DNA from: Cytophagales bacterium
Lineage (GTDB): Bacteria; Bacteroidota; Bacteroidia; Cytophagales; Cyclobacteriaceae
Direction: 5' to 3'
Assembly (NCBI GenBank): GCA_025358885.1
Contig: JANYHW010000062.1
Span: 1 to 38,156 of the forward strand
DNA: 38,156 nt
Made by a program: the position numbers and the translations under genes. The notes under the pieces were generated by a model. It saw nothing but the letters and a program-made list of their open reading frames with translations, ran no database searches and was not told the DNA's origin. Shown here piece after piece: positions 17,059 through 25,504 of the stretch (the first letter of the stretch is position 1; each line of letters opens with the position of its first letter).

Positions 17059-18411
17059 ATGAAAAGAAGGACCTTCATCAAGAAATCAACGCTGGCTACT
17101 ACGGCGGTGGCAGCCGGCATGAATGCCTTTGGTGCCAGCAGCTATTCCCGGATCATCGGCGCCAATGACCGTGTACGGGTTGGGGTTGTAGGTTTCTCAG
17201 ACCGGTTTAACAGCAGCCTGCTTCCGGCTTTTTTGAACCATCACAAAGAATTGAATTTTGATATTGTTGCAGTCTCCGATATTTGGAAGGTAAAGCGCGA
17301 CAACGGCACGGCCATTCTCAAGCAGAAATTGAATCATGAAATTAGGGGTTGCCGCAACAATGAGGAATTGTATGGAGGTAAGGATATTGATGCTGTCATT
17401 GTAAGCACCGCGGATTTTCAGCACGCCCTTCACGCGGCAGAGGCGGCGCGGGCTGGCTGCGATGCGTACGTTGAGAAACCTTTTGCTGAAACCATGGCCG
17501 ACAACAAGGAAGCCCTGAAAACTATCCGGGAATCAAAGAAAACCTTCCAGATCGGTTCACAGCGCAGGAGCGGGGCTAACTACCATGCAGCTGCAGAGTT
17601 TATTCAGGCAGGAAAATTTGGTCCGGTAACCATGGTTGAGCTTACCTGGAATCTTAATCAACCTGGTCGCTGGAGACGGGAGCAATTGGTAGCGCAAATG
17701 CGGGAAGAGGACACTGACTGGACGCGCTTCCTCATGAACCGGCCGCCTGAACCATTCAGTGCCCGCAAACACCTTGAGTTTCGATTATTCTGGCCTTTTT
17801 CGTCGGGAATGCCGGGACAGTGGATGAGCCATCAGATAGATACCGTTCACTGGTTTACAGGATTGCAACATCCCCGAAGTGTTGTAGCCAACGGTGGGGT
17901 ATACGCATGGAAAGATGGACGACAAAATTGGGATACCATGACCGCAGTCTTTGAGTACGGACCGCAACAAGATCCTGCATCAGGCTTCCAGGTAACATTT
18001 AGTTCAAGGATGCATAATGGCGATGAGAATCCAAAGGAGATTTACTATTCAAACGGAGGAGAAATGAACTTGTCAACCAACAAGGTTTCTCCCATCGGAG
18101 GACTCACCGACGGATTTGCAAAGCCAATGAACATGAAAGCGAACCTGCTCCCGGAAGTTGACTTGACTTCCAGGGCTGAAAAAGTAGTTGCTTCCGCGAA
18201 CACGGGAGGTGATGTCCTCACTTCCAACCACATGCGGAACTGGATGGAGTGTGTTCGCAGCCGGAAAGAGACCAACGCACCTGTTGAAGCCGGTTATGCT
18301 CATGCCATTGCCTGCATCATGACCAATGCCGCCAGGCGCACGGGTGCGAAGGCAACTTTTGATGAAGCCACGCAGGAAGTAATGGCTGATGGGAAAATAT
18401 TCAGGTATTGA
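17059..18411 (+). CDS. Tat-exported Gfo/Idh/MocA-family oxidoreductase
   Basis: An NAD(P)-dependent sugar-type dehydrogenase of 450 residues, exported in folded form: twin-arginine signal KRRTFIKKS (2-10) followed by an Ala-rich hydrophobic stretch. The Rossmann domain begins near RVRVGVVGFSDRF (38-50), where the usual second Gly of GxGxxG is altered (GVVGFSDR). The EKP motif with the catalytic-site Lys is at 139-141 and a metal or substrate-type cluster HQIDTVH (His258, Asp261, His264) lies in the C-terminal domain. In exported members the cofactor is commonly bound tightly. Position between DUF1080 and DUF6807 genes suggests it forms or resolves 3-keto-sugars. It abuts the next gene with no gap. 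Substrate unknown. Confidence 0.92.
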   Translation: MKRRTFIKKSTLATTAVAAGMNAFGASSYSRIIGANDRVRVGVVGFSDRFNSSLLPAFLNHHKELNFDIVAVSDIWKVKRDNGTAILKQKLNHEIRGCRNNEELYGGKDIDAVIVSTADFQHALHAAEAARAGCDAYVEKPFAETMADNKEALKTIRESKKTFQIGSQRRSGANYHAAAEFIQAGKFGPVTMVELTWNLNQPGRWRREQLVAQMREEDTDWTRFLMNRPPEPFSARKHLEFRLFWPFSSGMPGQWMSHQIDTVHWFTGLQHPRSVVANGGVYAWKDGRQNWDTMTAVFEYGPQQDPASGFQVTFSSRMHNGDENPKEIYYSNGGEMNLSTNKVSPIGGLTDGFAKPMNMKANLLPEVDLTSRAEKVVASANTGGDVLTSNHMRNWMECVRSRKETNAPVEAGYAHAIACIMTNAARRTGAKATFDEATQEVMADGKIFRY

Positions 18412-19446
18412 ATGAAGGTTCTCACAATCTTAGTGCTGTTGCTGGCCAGTCAACTGGTGGTTGCGCAAACCGGGTTTTCCATCCGGGAAAATAAGAAGGG
18501 CAAGAAAATTGAAATTCTGTACAACAAGAAAATCGTCACCGCTTACTGCTATTTTGATTCCACAGAGAAGCCCGTACTATTTCCAATCAAGACATTGTCG
18601 GGCATCACCGTCACGCGGGGATTCCCAATTGCTCCCAGGGCGGGAGAGCGGACAGACCACCCCCACCAGGTTGGCATGTGGCTGAACTACGAAAACGTTA
18701 ATGACCTGGATTTCTGGAATAACAGTTATGCTATTCCAGCAGAAAAGAAAGCACTATACGGTTCGATCAAATATCAGAACATCCTTAACTCTTCCGCAGA
18801 GGGTGATAAAGCGGTGCTGCGAACCCATTGTCATTGGATCGATTCTAAAGGCAAAGTACTCCTGGAAGAAGTCTGTGAGTTTATCTTCCGGCAAGTGAAT
18901 GGCAACCTCGTGATTGATAGGACCAGTACATTGAAAGCGGGGCCAATTGATGTAAAATTCAAAGACGCCAAGGACGGGTTGCTCGGACTACGCGTTGCGC
19001 GGGAGCTGGAAATGCCATCCTCGCAGGAGGATACCTTTGTTGATGCCAAAGGAAATGTCACCACTGTACCGGCCATGAACAACACGGGTGTCACGGGGAT
19101 GTATGTCAACAGGGAAGGTATTACCGGAGACAACACGTGGGGCAAGCGGTCATCCTGGACTTGCCTCAACGGAATTAAGGAGGGTCAGCATATTTCCATT
19201 GCTATCATTGATCATCCACTTAATATCGGGACACCCACGTATTGGCATGCCCGTGGCTATGGACTTTTCGCGGCAAATCCCCTCGGGCGCAAAGTCTTTA
19301 CAGAAGGGAAAGAGGAACTGAACTACAAGTTGTTGAAGAATCAATCCGTGGCTTTCCGCTTTCGTATTGTCATTCATGATGGAAAAGCCTCCCTGCTACC
19401 TTCAGAAATAGAGGAGTATCTGAATGATTTCGCCAAGTTCAAATAA
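18412..19446 (+). CDS. Exported DUF6807 (PmoA-like) family protein
   Basis: A 344-residue secreted protein with a signal peptide (cleavage after VVAQ at about 19). The mature protein carries the family's conserved blocks: TVTRGFPIAPRAGERTDHPHQVGMW interrupted here as GFPIAPRAGERTDHPHQ (about 65-81), then NDLDFWN, and GVTGMYVNREG with WGKRSSW. Database names call this family PmoA or methane oxygenase-like, a label without biochemical basis here. It resembles beta-sandwich proteins that accompany glycoside-acting operons in Bacteroidota and Planctomycetes. Its ATG directly follows the TGA of the oxidoreductase, a strong sign of coupled translation. The conserved His residues could serve binding or catalysis. 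Function within the keto-sugar route is inferred from context. Confidence 0.85.
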   Translation: MKVLTILVLLLASQLVVAQTGFSIRENKKGKKIEILYNKKIVTAYCYFDSTEKPVLFPIKTLSGITVTRGFPIAPRAGERTDHPHQVGMWLNYENVNDLDFWNNSYAIPAEKKALYGSIKYQNILNSSAEGDKAVLRTHCHWIDSKGKVLLEEVCEFIFRQVNGNLVIDRTSTLKAGPIDVKFKDAKDGLLGLRVARELEMPSSQEDTFVDAKGNVTTVPAMNNTGVTGMYVNREGITGDNTWGKRSSWTCLNGIKEGQHISIAIIDHPLNIGTPTYWHARGYGLFAANPLGRKVFTEGKEELNYKLLKNQSVAFRFRIVIHDGKASLLPSEIEEYLNDFAKFK

Positions 19447-19508
19447 TCCTGACCGAACCCCTGCGTTATTTTGTTTTTTGATTGTGAGTGACAATTGCCA
19501 CTAATGCC

Positions 19509-19516
19509 TATTTTTG
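19509..19516 (+). promoter_or_regulatory. Candidate Bacteroidota -7 box TATTTTTG before the barrel gene
   Basis: TATTTTTG matches TAnnTTTG. A transcript starting about 5-7 bases downstream (near 19522) would include the ATG codons at 19529, 19532 and 19544 but not the TTG at 19514, which helps fix the start of the next gene. TTTG at 19477-19480 is a possible but distant -33 element (28 bp). Confidence 0.4.
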
Positions 19517-19543
19517 CCACGTTTTAGAATGATGTTGATTTGC

Positions 19544-20365
19544 ATGAGGTATTATTTCGTTGCATTCGCCTTTCTTTTTGTTTCATCCACACGGTCATTC
19601 GCCCAGGAATATCCAAAAACGTCGACAACGGATACTGAGAAGACGGATGGAACCTTCTACTTCAGTTGGGGGTATAACCGGGACTGGTATACGCCCAGTA
19701 CCATCCACTTTGTCAACCACAAGACGGATAATTATGACTTTGTGTTCTACAACGCAAAAGCGCACGATAAGCCTGATATGGAGAACTACTGGCAGTTGGA
19801 TCGATTGACTATTCCGCAGTATGACATGAATTTCGGCTACATGTTTAACGACAAACATGACCTGGGAATTGAATTGAGCTGGGACCACCTGAAATACGTG
19901 GTTACCGATAACCAGGTGATCCATGTGAAGGGCAACATCCGTGGTCATTACATCGACAAGGATACGCTTGTCACACCGTCATTCGTTCATCTGCAGCATA
20001 CCAACGGCAACAACTACCTTATGTTGAACCTGGTCAAGCGACTAAAGATTTTCACGTTTAAGAATTTTCAGTTGAGCGCCATAGGAAAAGTTGGAGCAGG
20101 GCCCATGATGTCATACACCATATCCACTGTCCTGGGAAGTTATGACCCTGGCCACTTTCACTACCATGGGTTTGTTATTGGAACGAGCCTTGGGTTGCGA
20201 TTTAACATCTTCAAATATTTCTTTATACAGACCGATCTGCAGGGTGCTTTTGCTGACTATACAAACACGGAATTAGGTGCAGACCGTCAGGGACTCGCCA
20301 CACACACGTTTTATTCTCTTCAATACATGTGGTCAGGCGGAGTAAGTTTTCCCATTGTACGATAG
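19544..20365 (+). CDS. Uncharacterised exported protein, probable outer-membrane beta-barrel
   Basis: A 273-residue protein with a signal peptide (MRYYFVAFAFLFV..., cleavage after SFAQ near residue 20). The mature part has alternating strands rich in Tyr, Phe, Trp and Gly, such as DGTFYFSWGYNRDWYTP, YDMNFGYMF, HDLGIELSWDH, GTSLGLRFNIF and YFFIQTDLQGAF, and ends SGGVSFPIVR, all typical of an 8- to 12-strand outer-membrane barrel. It is rich in His (for instance GSYDPGHFHYHGF), which is unusual and might bind metal. ATG 19544 is chosen for the cleanest signal; 19529 is possible. A lipoprotein gene follows after 13 bp and is probably co-transcribed. No known family recognised. Confidence 0.7.
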   Translation: MRYYFVAFAFLFVSSTRSFAQEYPKTSTTDTEKTDGTFYFSWGYNRDWYTPSTIHFVNHKTDNYDFVFYNAKAHDKPDMENYWQLDRLTIPQYDMNFGYMFNDKHDLGIELSWDHLKYVVTDNQVIHVKGNIRGHYIDKDTLVTPSFVHLQHTNGNNYLMLNLVKRLKIFTFKNFQLSAIGKVGAGPMMSYTISTVLGSYDPGHFHYHGFVIGTSLGLRFNIFKYFFIQTDLQGAFADYTNTELGADRQGLATHTFYSLQYMWSGGVSFPIVR

Positions 20366-20378
20366 ACAAAGTTAGACT

Positions 20379-20993
20379 ATGAGAAAGGTTATTTTTTTAG
20401 CGATTGTGTTGGCAGTAGTTTCCTGCTCAAAGACGCCGGAACTACCGTCAGAACCATTTGAGTTCAAAGGAAGTTGGTACACTGACCTAAAGGACGCCAG
20501 TGGTGCCTTCGATCCCGAATCCGACTATATGGAAATGTACGTATCGGACACGGCCATCTTCTTTCAGATGGAAACAGCAGGAACAAGTTTACGGAAGTAT
20601 TATATCGTGGACGACTCCATGTATCAATGTGTCGGCATGAGGGGGAGACCTTGTACATTCTATGGCATGTATAAAATTAACCGTTATTACCACGATACCT
20701 TGTGGCTCACCTCACCCAGGCAATACACGATTGGAGATACCGTTTCATACTGGGTTAGATTTCCCAAAGATGAATATGGCCCGGCTGATCTCACCTGGAC
20801 ACCAGCGACGAAAGACTCTCTTCAATTAAAAGTAATGTATGACTACTCGCGCAGAACAATACGATATCATGACCTCATGAAGGGCCGGAAGGCGCATTAT
20901 GACTCACTGCTCAAAGCTGGAGAATGGAATTGGACAATGAAAAGCGTCCGGAAAAAGCAGAGACGCGATTCCATTGCCAATTTGGTAAGATAG
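20379..20993 (+). CDS. Uncharacterised lipoprotein (204 aa)
   Basis: A lipoprotein with signal MRKVIFLAIVLAVVSC, lipobox VVSC with Cys16. The mature part begins with a Pro/Glu-rich tether and continues with strands (FKGSWYTDL, YMEMYVSDTAIFFQM, KYYIVDDSMYQCV) resembling a lipocalin-like or small beta-barrel fold. The C-terminus is basic (SVRKKQRRDSIANLVR). It follows the barrel gene by 13 bp, so the two may act together at the outer membrane. I recognise no family. Confidence 0.7.
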   Translation: MRKVIFLAIVLAVVSCSKTPELPSEPFEFKGSWYTDLKDASGAFDPESDYMEMYVSDTAIFFQMETAGTSLRKYYIVDDSMYQCVGMRGRPCTFYGMYKINRYYHDTLWLTSPRQYTIGDTVSYWVRFPKDEYGPADLTWTPATKDSLQLKVMYDYSRRTIRYHDLMKGRKAHYDSLLKAGEWNWTMKSVRKKQRRDSIANLVR

Positions 20994-21082
20994 CGTTGCT
21001 ATTGATGCACATCGTCCAGTATACATTGTCCATCTGTCATTAGCGTTTAAAACACCTACCATCCAACGTTTTCCACACTCCC

Positions 21083-22486
21083 ATGAGTGAACCGAATTTT
21101 AAGCCTGCTCTTGGTTTAGGTGATGCGACCATGATCGTGGCGGGTTCAATGATTGGGTCAGGAATATTTATTGTAGGTGCAGATATCTTAAGGAACGTGG
21201 GCAGTGCCGGCTGGCTGGTAGCGGTATGGGCGCTGACCGGGTTCATGACCATCACGGCCGCGGTGAGTTACGGTGAATTGAGCGGTATGTTTCCGAAAGC
21301 CGGCGGGCAGTATGTTTACCTGAAGGAGTCCTACAATCCGTTGGTGGCCTTTCTCTATGGATGGGGTTTCTTCGCAATTATCCAGACAGGAACCATCGCT
21401 GCCGTAGGAGTTGCTTTTTCTAAATTCACCGCTTACCTCATACCCGAAGTAAGCGAAGAGCTTGTGCTGCTCCAGATCGGCTCATTCACCATCTCACCAG
21501 CTCAGGTACTCTCCATATTCGTTCTTTGCCTGCTCACCTACATCAACACCCGTGGGGTGGAAGGGGGTAAAGTCATACAGACCACCTTTACGATCGCAAA
21601 ACTCATCAGCCTATTTGCCCTGATCATTTTCGGGTTGGCCTTGATGAAGCCTGAAGTCTGGAAAATGAACTGGGCTAATGCCTGGACAATTCGAAAAATG
21701 ACAATTGACGGGGGTTTTGAAACCTATGGCTTTATGGCTGCCCTTGGAGCAATGGCGGCCGCTATGGTGGGATCAATTTTCAGCAGCGATGCATGGAACA
21801 ACGTAACCTTCATCGCGGGTGAAATCAAGAACCCCAAACGCAATATCGGTTTGAGCCTATTCCTGGGAACTCTTATTGTTACGACCATCTATGTGCTCGC
21901 CAACACGATGTTTACCGCGGTACTACCCCTGCATGAGATTGCTTTCGCGGATAAAGACAGGGTAGCGGTCGCGGCTTCAACAGTCATCTTTGGGAACTTC
22001 GGAACAATCATCATAGCCCTTATGATCATGGTCTCTGCCTTTGGATGTGCGAATGGGATGATTCTGGCTGGCGCCCGAGTTTACTATACCATGGCCAAAG
22101 ATGGTTTATTCTTTAAGAAAGCAGGGGAACTAAATAAATTTGCCGTTCCTCAGGCTGCCTTGTGGGTACAATGTGCGCTGGCGTGTATCTGGTGCTTAAG
22201 CGGAAAATATGGTGACTTGCTTGACATGGTATCCTTTGTAGTAGTACTTTTTTACCTGCTCACCATTGCATCCATTTTTATACTCAGAAAAACAAGACCT
22301 CATGCTGAAAGACCCTATAAGGCTTTTGGATATCCGGTGCTGCCCATAATCTACATGGTAATGGGAACCTTGTTCTGCACTTTATTGATCATCTTCAAAC
22401 CAAAATTCACCTGGCCTGGACTGATCATCACACTGATTGGCATTCCAATCTACTATGGTTTTATGAGGGTCAAGCCCAGAGGATAA
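21083..22486 (+). CDS. APC-superfamily amino acid permease
   Basis: A 467-residue inner-membrane transporter with about 12 membrane segments. The N-terminal LGLGDATMIVAGSMIGSGIF contains the GSGIF motif of the APC helix-1 break; KAGGQYVYLKESYNP (near 73-87) is the conserved second loop, and FIAGEIKNPKRNIGLS (near 250) the helix-6 loop. It resembles LAT-type exchangers or related amino-acid permeases in which glycine/alanine-rich helices form the pocket. It is only distantly similar to the APC gene at 10180-11685, so not a recent duplicate. It stands alone on its strand and converges with the SecA-like gene across 38 bp without a strong terminator. Confidence 0.92.
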   Translation: MSEPNFKPALGLGDATMIVAGSMIGSGIFIVGADILRNVGSAGWLVAVWALTGFMTITAAVSYGELSGMFPKAGGQYVYLKESYNPLVAFLYGWGFFAIIQTGTIAAVGVAFSKFTAYLIPEVSEELVLLQIGSFTISPAQVLSIFVLCLLTYINTRGVEGGKVIQTTFTIAKLISLFALIIFGLALMKPEVWKMNWANAWTIRKMTIDGGFETYGFMAALGAMAAAMVGSIFSSDAWNNVTFIAGEIKNPKRNIGLSLFLGTLIVTTIYVLANTMFTAVLPLHEIAFADKDRVAVAASTVIFGNFGTIIIALMIMVSAFGCANGMILAGARVYYTMAKDGLFFKKAGELNKFAVPQAALWVQCALACIWCLSGKYGDLLDMVSFVVVLFYLLTIASIFILRKTRPHAERPYKAFGYPVLPIIYMVMGTLFCTLLIIFKPKFTWPGLIITLIGIPIYYGFMRVKPRG

Positions 22487-22524
22487 AACCAATCTCTGAT
22501 GTCAGGAAAGGGATAAGCTTTAAA

Positions 22525-23151
22525 TTAGTCTGGAGCGTTTCTGGTAAACCAATCACGTTCTGAAGTGGTTTTCATTTCGGCGGTGACTCGCTGGCTGATT
22601 TTTTCAAGGGCATTGCGCAGGGCACGGTTGATCATGGTATGCTCGATGCACTCATCGTCACCCATTCCCAATGTCTCCATCATGGCCTTCAGGGAAGTGG
22701 AGCCAAAGGATTCAAACAGGGCATCTTCCATCGACAAACAAAAGCTGATGAGGGCTTGTGGAAACCTGGCAGAAATCATTCCAACGAGTGTGTTTTCAGT
22801 TGAAAGCAGGGGATACCTCCCCAACAAAAGGAAGACGACCTTCGTCTCTACAGAAATGTTATTAATAAAGGTGCTGGAAGCAGACACGTCGGCTACGACA
22901 AGGGTATTTTTGTTTTGCCAAAAATCCTTTCCAGAGAATGCGTCGACATTTTGGTAAGGTACTCCCGAAGATTCGATGAAAGCACTCAGGTTCCTGTGCG
23001 ACTCATTGAAAAATGTGATCAGCACAGGAAGCTTACCGTCTTTCAGAGCAAGGAGTGCTTCCCGGACAATTCCTTTCAAGCAGGCCTGGCGGGTCTTCCA
23101 AACCTTGTTGCCAGGCTCAATAGCTGACTTCTTCGAGGAAAACAAACCCAT
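22525..23151 (-). CDS. Degenerate SecA second-motor-domain (NBD2)-like protein, stand-alone
   Basis: A 208-residue soluble protein that aligns by eye, in order, with NBD2 of preprotein translocase ATPase SecA. VWKTRQACLKGIVREA and GKLPVLITFF (17-48) match the SecA segment usually reading GQPVLVGT; SSGVPYQNVDAF (61-72) matches the segment ending in VLNA; FCLSMEDALFESFG (137-150), LGMGDDECIEH (161-171) and INRALRNALEK match SecA's LSMEDALM, LGM..GE.IEH and following helix. The ATPase motifs are gone: the TNMAGRGTDI region reads VADVSASSTFIN (86-97) and the arginine-finger region QLRGRSGRQG is lost. NBD1, with Walker A and B, is absent. It cannot be an ATPase by itself. ATG 23151 is chosen because the longer frame would overlap the upstream gene. 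It is third in a minus-strand unit, 23 bp after the acyl-CoA enzyme. Homology is likely; role unknown. Confidence 0.7.
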   Translation of the reverse strand: MGLFSSKKSAIEPGNKVWKTRQACLKGIVREALLALKDGKLPVLITFFNESHRNLSAFIESSGVPYQNVDAFSGKDFWQNKNTLVVADVSASSTFINNISVETKVVFLLLGRYPLLSTENTLVGMISARFPQALISFCLSMEDALFESFGSTSLKAMMETLGMGDDECIEHTMINRALRNALEKISQRVTAEMKTTSERDWFTRNAPD

Positions 23152-23174
23152 TCTATGAGATTGAGATATTAAGT

Positions 23175-25487
23175 TTATGCCTTCCTGGCAATGGGCGCCG
23201 ACAGGCAACTCTCTGGAATCTTAAATGCATTCACCAGCGGCACGGCTTCCTGCCGGATATCCCAGCAAAGCTGGTTCACCATCTTTCTGATGGCCTTGGT
23301 TTTTGCAGCCTCCATGTATCCGCTTTCGAGGTACCAGCCTTTGTTTTTCTCCATTTGGGAAAGCGCGAAAAGCTGGCAAAGTTTTTTCAACACATTCTTG
23401 CAGCCGGCATCTTTGGTTTGATTGACCTGAAGTATGAACTGCTCGAGGATGACACGTTCTATATGTGCAAATCCTACCTGAAGGAGATGATGCTGACTCA
23501 CGTTAAATGCATCGAATGAATCCATGCCCGCGCTGATGTGTTTCTTTAACCTCTTGGCCGAGGACATGAGGATGTCCCGCTCCCTGAATTTGAAGGCATT
23601 CATGTGGAACTCGGAATCAAGCAAGTGCTCTTCATCGGTACTCCGGGTGATAAATGGATTCATCTCTGAAATCGAAGTAGAAGCCTGACCGGCAACATAA
23701 TTCAATACACCGATGAGATTCATGTTGGCAAATTCCTGTTTGAATTCTGTAAGACGGCTCTTGGCAACCAATTGCATGAGCACGGTATTGTCACCTTCGA
23801 AGGTGGTATAGATTTCGGAGTCATTCTTAAGGCGATCAATCCGGTTTTCAGACAGATAGCCTTTGCCGCCACAACACTCCCGGCATTCCTGAAGTGTATG
23901 CGTGGTGTTCCAGGTGGTAAAAGATTTGATACCAGCCGCAAGCGCCTCAATCTCCTGCATGTCGGCCTCCGTGCGTTTTAGAAACCTGTCCGTCAGATAC
24001 TGCAGGGCGAAGTGAAGTGCATAGACATTGGCCAACAGGGGCATCAGTCTGCGCTGGTGGGTGCGGTAATTCAGGATCGGCACTTCTTTTCCGCCTTCTG
24101 GTCCGAACTGTGGGCGCTGGTCGCCATATCGAATCGCGATTGTCAAGCCTGTCTTGGAAGCGCTGTTCCCTGATCGGGGTATGCCAATACGGCCACCTAC
24201 CAATGTTCCAAGCATGGTAAAGAACCGACGATTGTCGCTGGAGATGGGACTTGCAAACGCTCCTTCGGGGGTGACACTGGAGAAGCGATCAAGCATGTTA
24301 TCATACGGAATCCGAACATGAGTAAACTGAATCTTGCCGTTGTCAACTCCATTTAATCCCATCTTCCGTCCGCAGTCTTCGATGACCACTCCGGCAATTT
24401 CCTTCCCCGATTTTTCCCTGAGTGGCACGAGGAACGCACTTACTCCATAGTCTTTGCCATCGAGTATCAGCTTAGCAAATGTAGTCGCCATTTGGCCGTG
24501 GCGTGCGGCATTGCCGATATACTCTTTCTTCGCAAGTTCATTTGGCGTATGAATGACAAAGGATCGCGTCGCGTGGTCGTATGTGGCCGTCGTCTCAATA
24601 CCCCGCACATTGGATCCATGACCAGTCTCTGTCATGGCAAAACAACCTGGCAGCTCCAGGCTTCCAATGGATTTCAGGTATTTCTTGTGGTGCTTCTCGG
24701 TGCCAAGGAAGTACACGCTCATGCCAAAGAGCCCAAACTGTACACCGAACTTAATCACCAAACTGAGGTCATGGTAGCTGAGTGCCTCCATAATGGCAAA
24801 GTATTTAGACATGTTTCCTTGTCCGCCGAATTCTAACGGGTAGGCCATGGATCCATATCCCTGTACGGCGAGGTGCTTGCACCAATGCAGCACCTTTTCC
24901 CTATAATCATTCAGGTTATCCGTATATAAATAGGCAAATTCCGGATCTGAAATAACGGTCTTGACTTTCTTGATGATATCAGCCTCAGGTCCATCCAACA
25001 ATTTCGAAAGAGTATCAACATCAAAGGTGTGCTGCGTTGCCCGCTGCTCTGTGATCGTAGTCCTTTTTTCTGGAAGGAATTCAAATATCGCCTCACCTTC
25101 AATCAGGCCAAGCATCCCTTCCACATCGAGTAAAGATTGTTTCGCGGCCTGAAGAGAATCATTCATGAACCCATCTCCTTTTAGCTGCGCAAGAGACACG
25201 CCGATGTCAACCAACCCGAGTTTTTGGCCGGGCGCGACACCCTGCACAGCGCTTCGTATTTCTGCCAGCCAACCTTTGAATTCATCAGGGGTAGGCGGCG
25301 ATAAAGGATTCAATTGATCGTTTAAGTAATCCCTCTCATTTTCTTTCAGCCACGTCTGTTTGCGAATCAAGTCCCTCAATGTCTTGATCTCGCTGGGGGT
25401 AAGTACGGCATCCGACCACACCTCATAAAAGATTGGAAGGAATACGTACAGGTTGGGATTGGCTTTGAGAAGGGGGGACTGTAGCAT
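23175..25487 (-). CDS. Acyl-CoA dehydrogenase/oxidase-like flavoprotein with long N-terminal extension
   Basis: A 770-residue FAD enzyme of the acyl-CoA dehydrogenase superfamily, expected to catalyse the first oxidation of fatty acyl-CoA. Typical dehydrogenases are about 380 residues. Here some 150 extra N-terminal residues precede the helical domain, and a long C-terminal part follows the core. The core has FAMTETGHGSNVRGIETTATYD (two overlapping blocks, about 283-304), close to acyl-CoA oxidases, and a C-terminal GGKGYLSENRIDRLK and TTFEGDNTVLMQ that positions the flavin and base. It is therefore oxidase-like; use of O2 or an electron carrier cannot be told. It begins 17 bp after the cyclophilin gene and is followed after 23 bp by the SecA-like gene, forming a three-gene unit. 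Confidence 0.9.
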   Translation of the reverse strand: MLQSPLLKANPNLYVFLPIFYEVWSDAVLTPSEIKTLRDLIRKQTWLKENERDYLNDQLNPLSPPTPDEFKGWLAEIRSAVQGVAPGQKLGLVDIGVSLAQLKGDGFMNDSLQAAKQSLLDVEGMLGLIEGEAIFEFLPEKRTTITEQRATQHTFDVDTLSKLLDGPEADIIKKVKTVISDPEFAYLYTDNLNDYREKVLHWCKHLAVQGYGSMAYPLEFGGQGNMSKYFAIMEALSYHDLSLVIKFGVQFGLFGMSVYFLGTEKHHKKYLKSIGSLELPGCFAMTETGHGSNVRGIETTATYDHATRSFVIHTPNELAKKEYIGNAARHGQMATTFAKLILDGKDYGVSAFLVPLREKSGKEIAGVVIEDCGRKMGLNGVDNGKIQFTHVRIPYDNMLDRFSSVTPEGAFASPISSDNRRFFTMLGTLVGGRIGIPRSGNSASKTGLTIAIRYGDQRPQFGPEGGKEVPILNYRTHQRRLMPLLANVYALHFALQYLTDRFLKRTEADMQEIEALAAGIKSFTTWNTTHTLQECRECCGGKGYLSENRIDRLKNDSEIYTTFEGDNTVLMQLVAKSRLTEFKQEFANMNLIGVLNYVAGQASTSISEMNPFITRSTDEEHLLDSEFHMNAFKFRERDILMSSAKRLKKHISAGMDSFDAFNVSQHHLLQVGFAHIERVILEQFILQVNQTKDAGCKNVLKKLCQLFALSQMEKNKGWYLESGYMEAAKTKAIRKMVNQLCWDIRQEAVPLVNAFKIPESCLSAPIARKA

Positions 25488-25504
25488 ATTATTTTCTTTT
25501 GATG

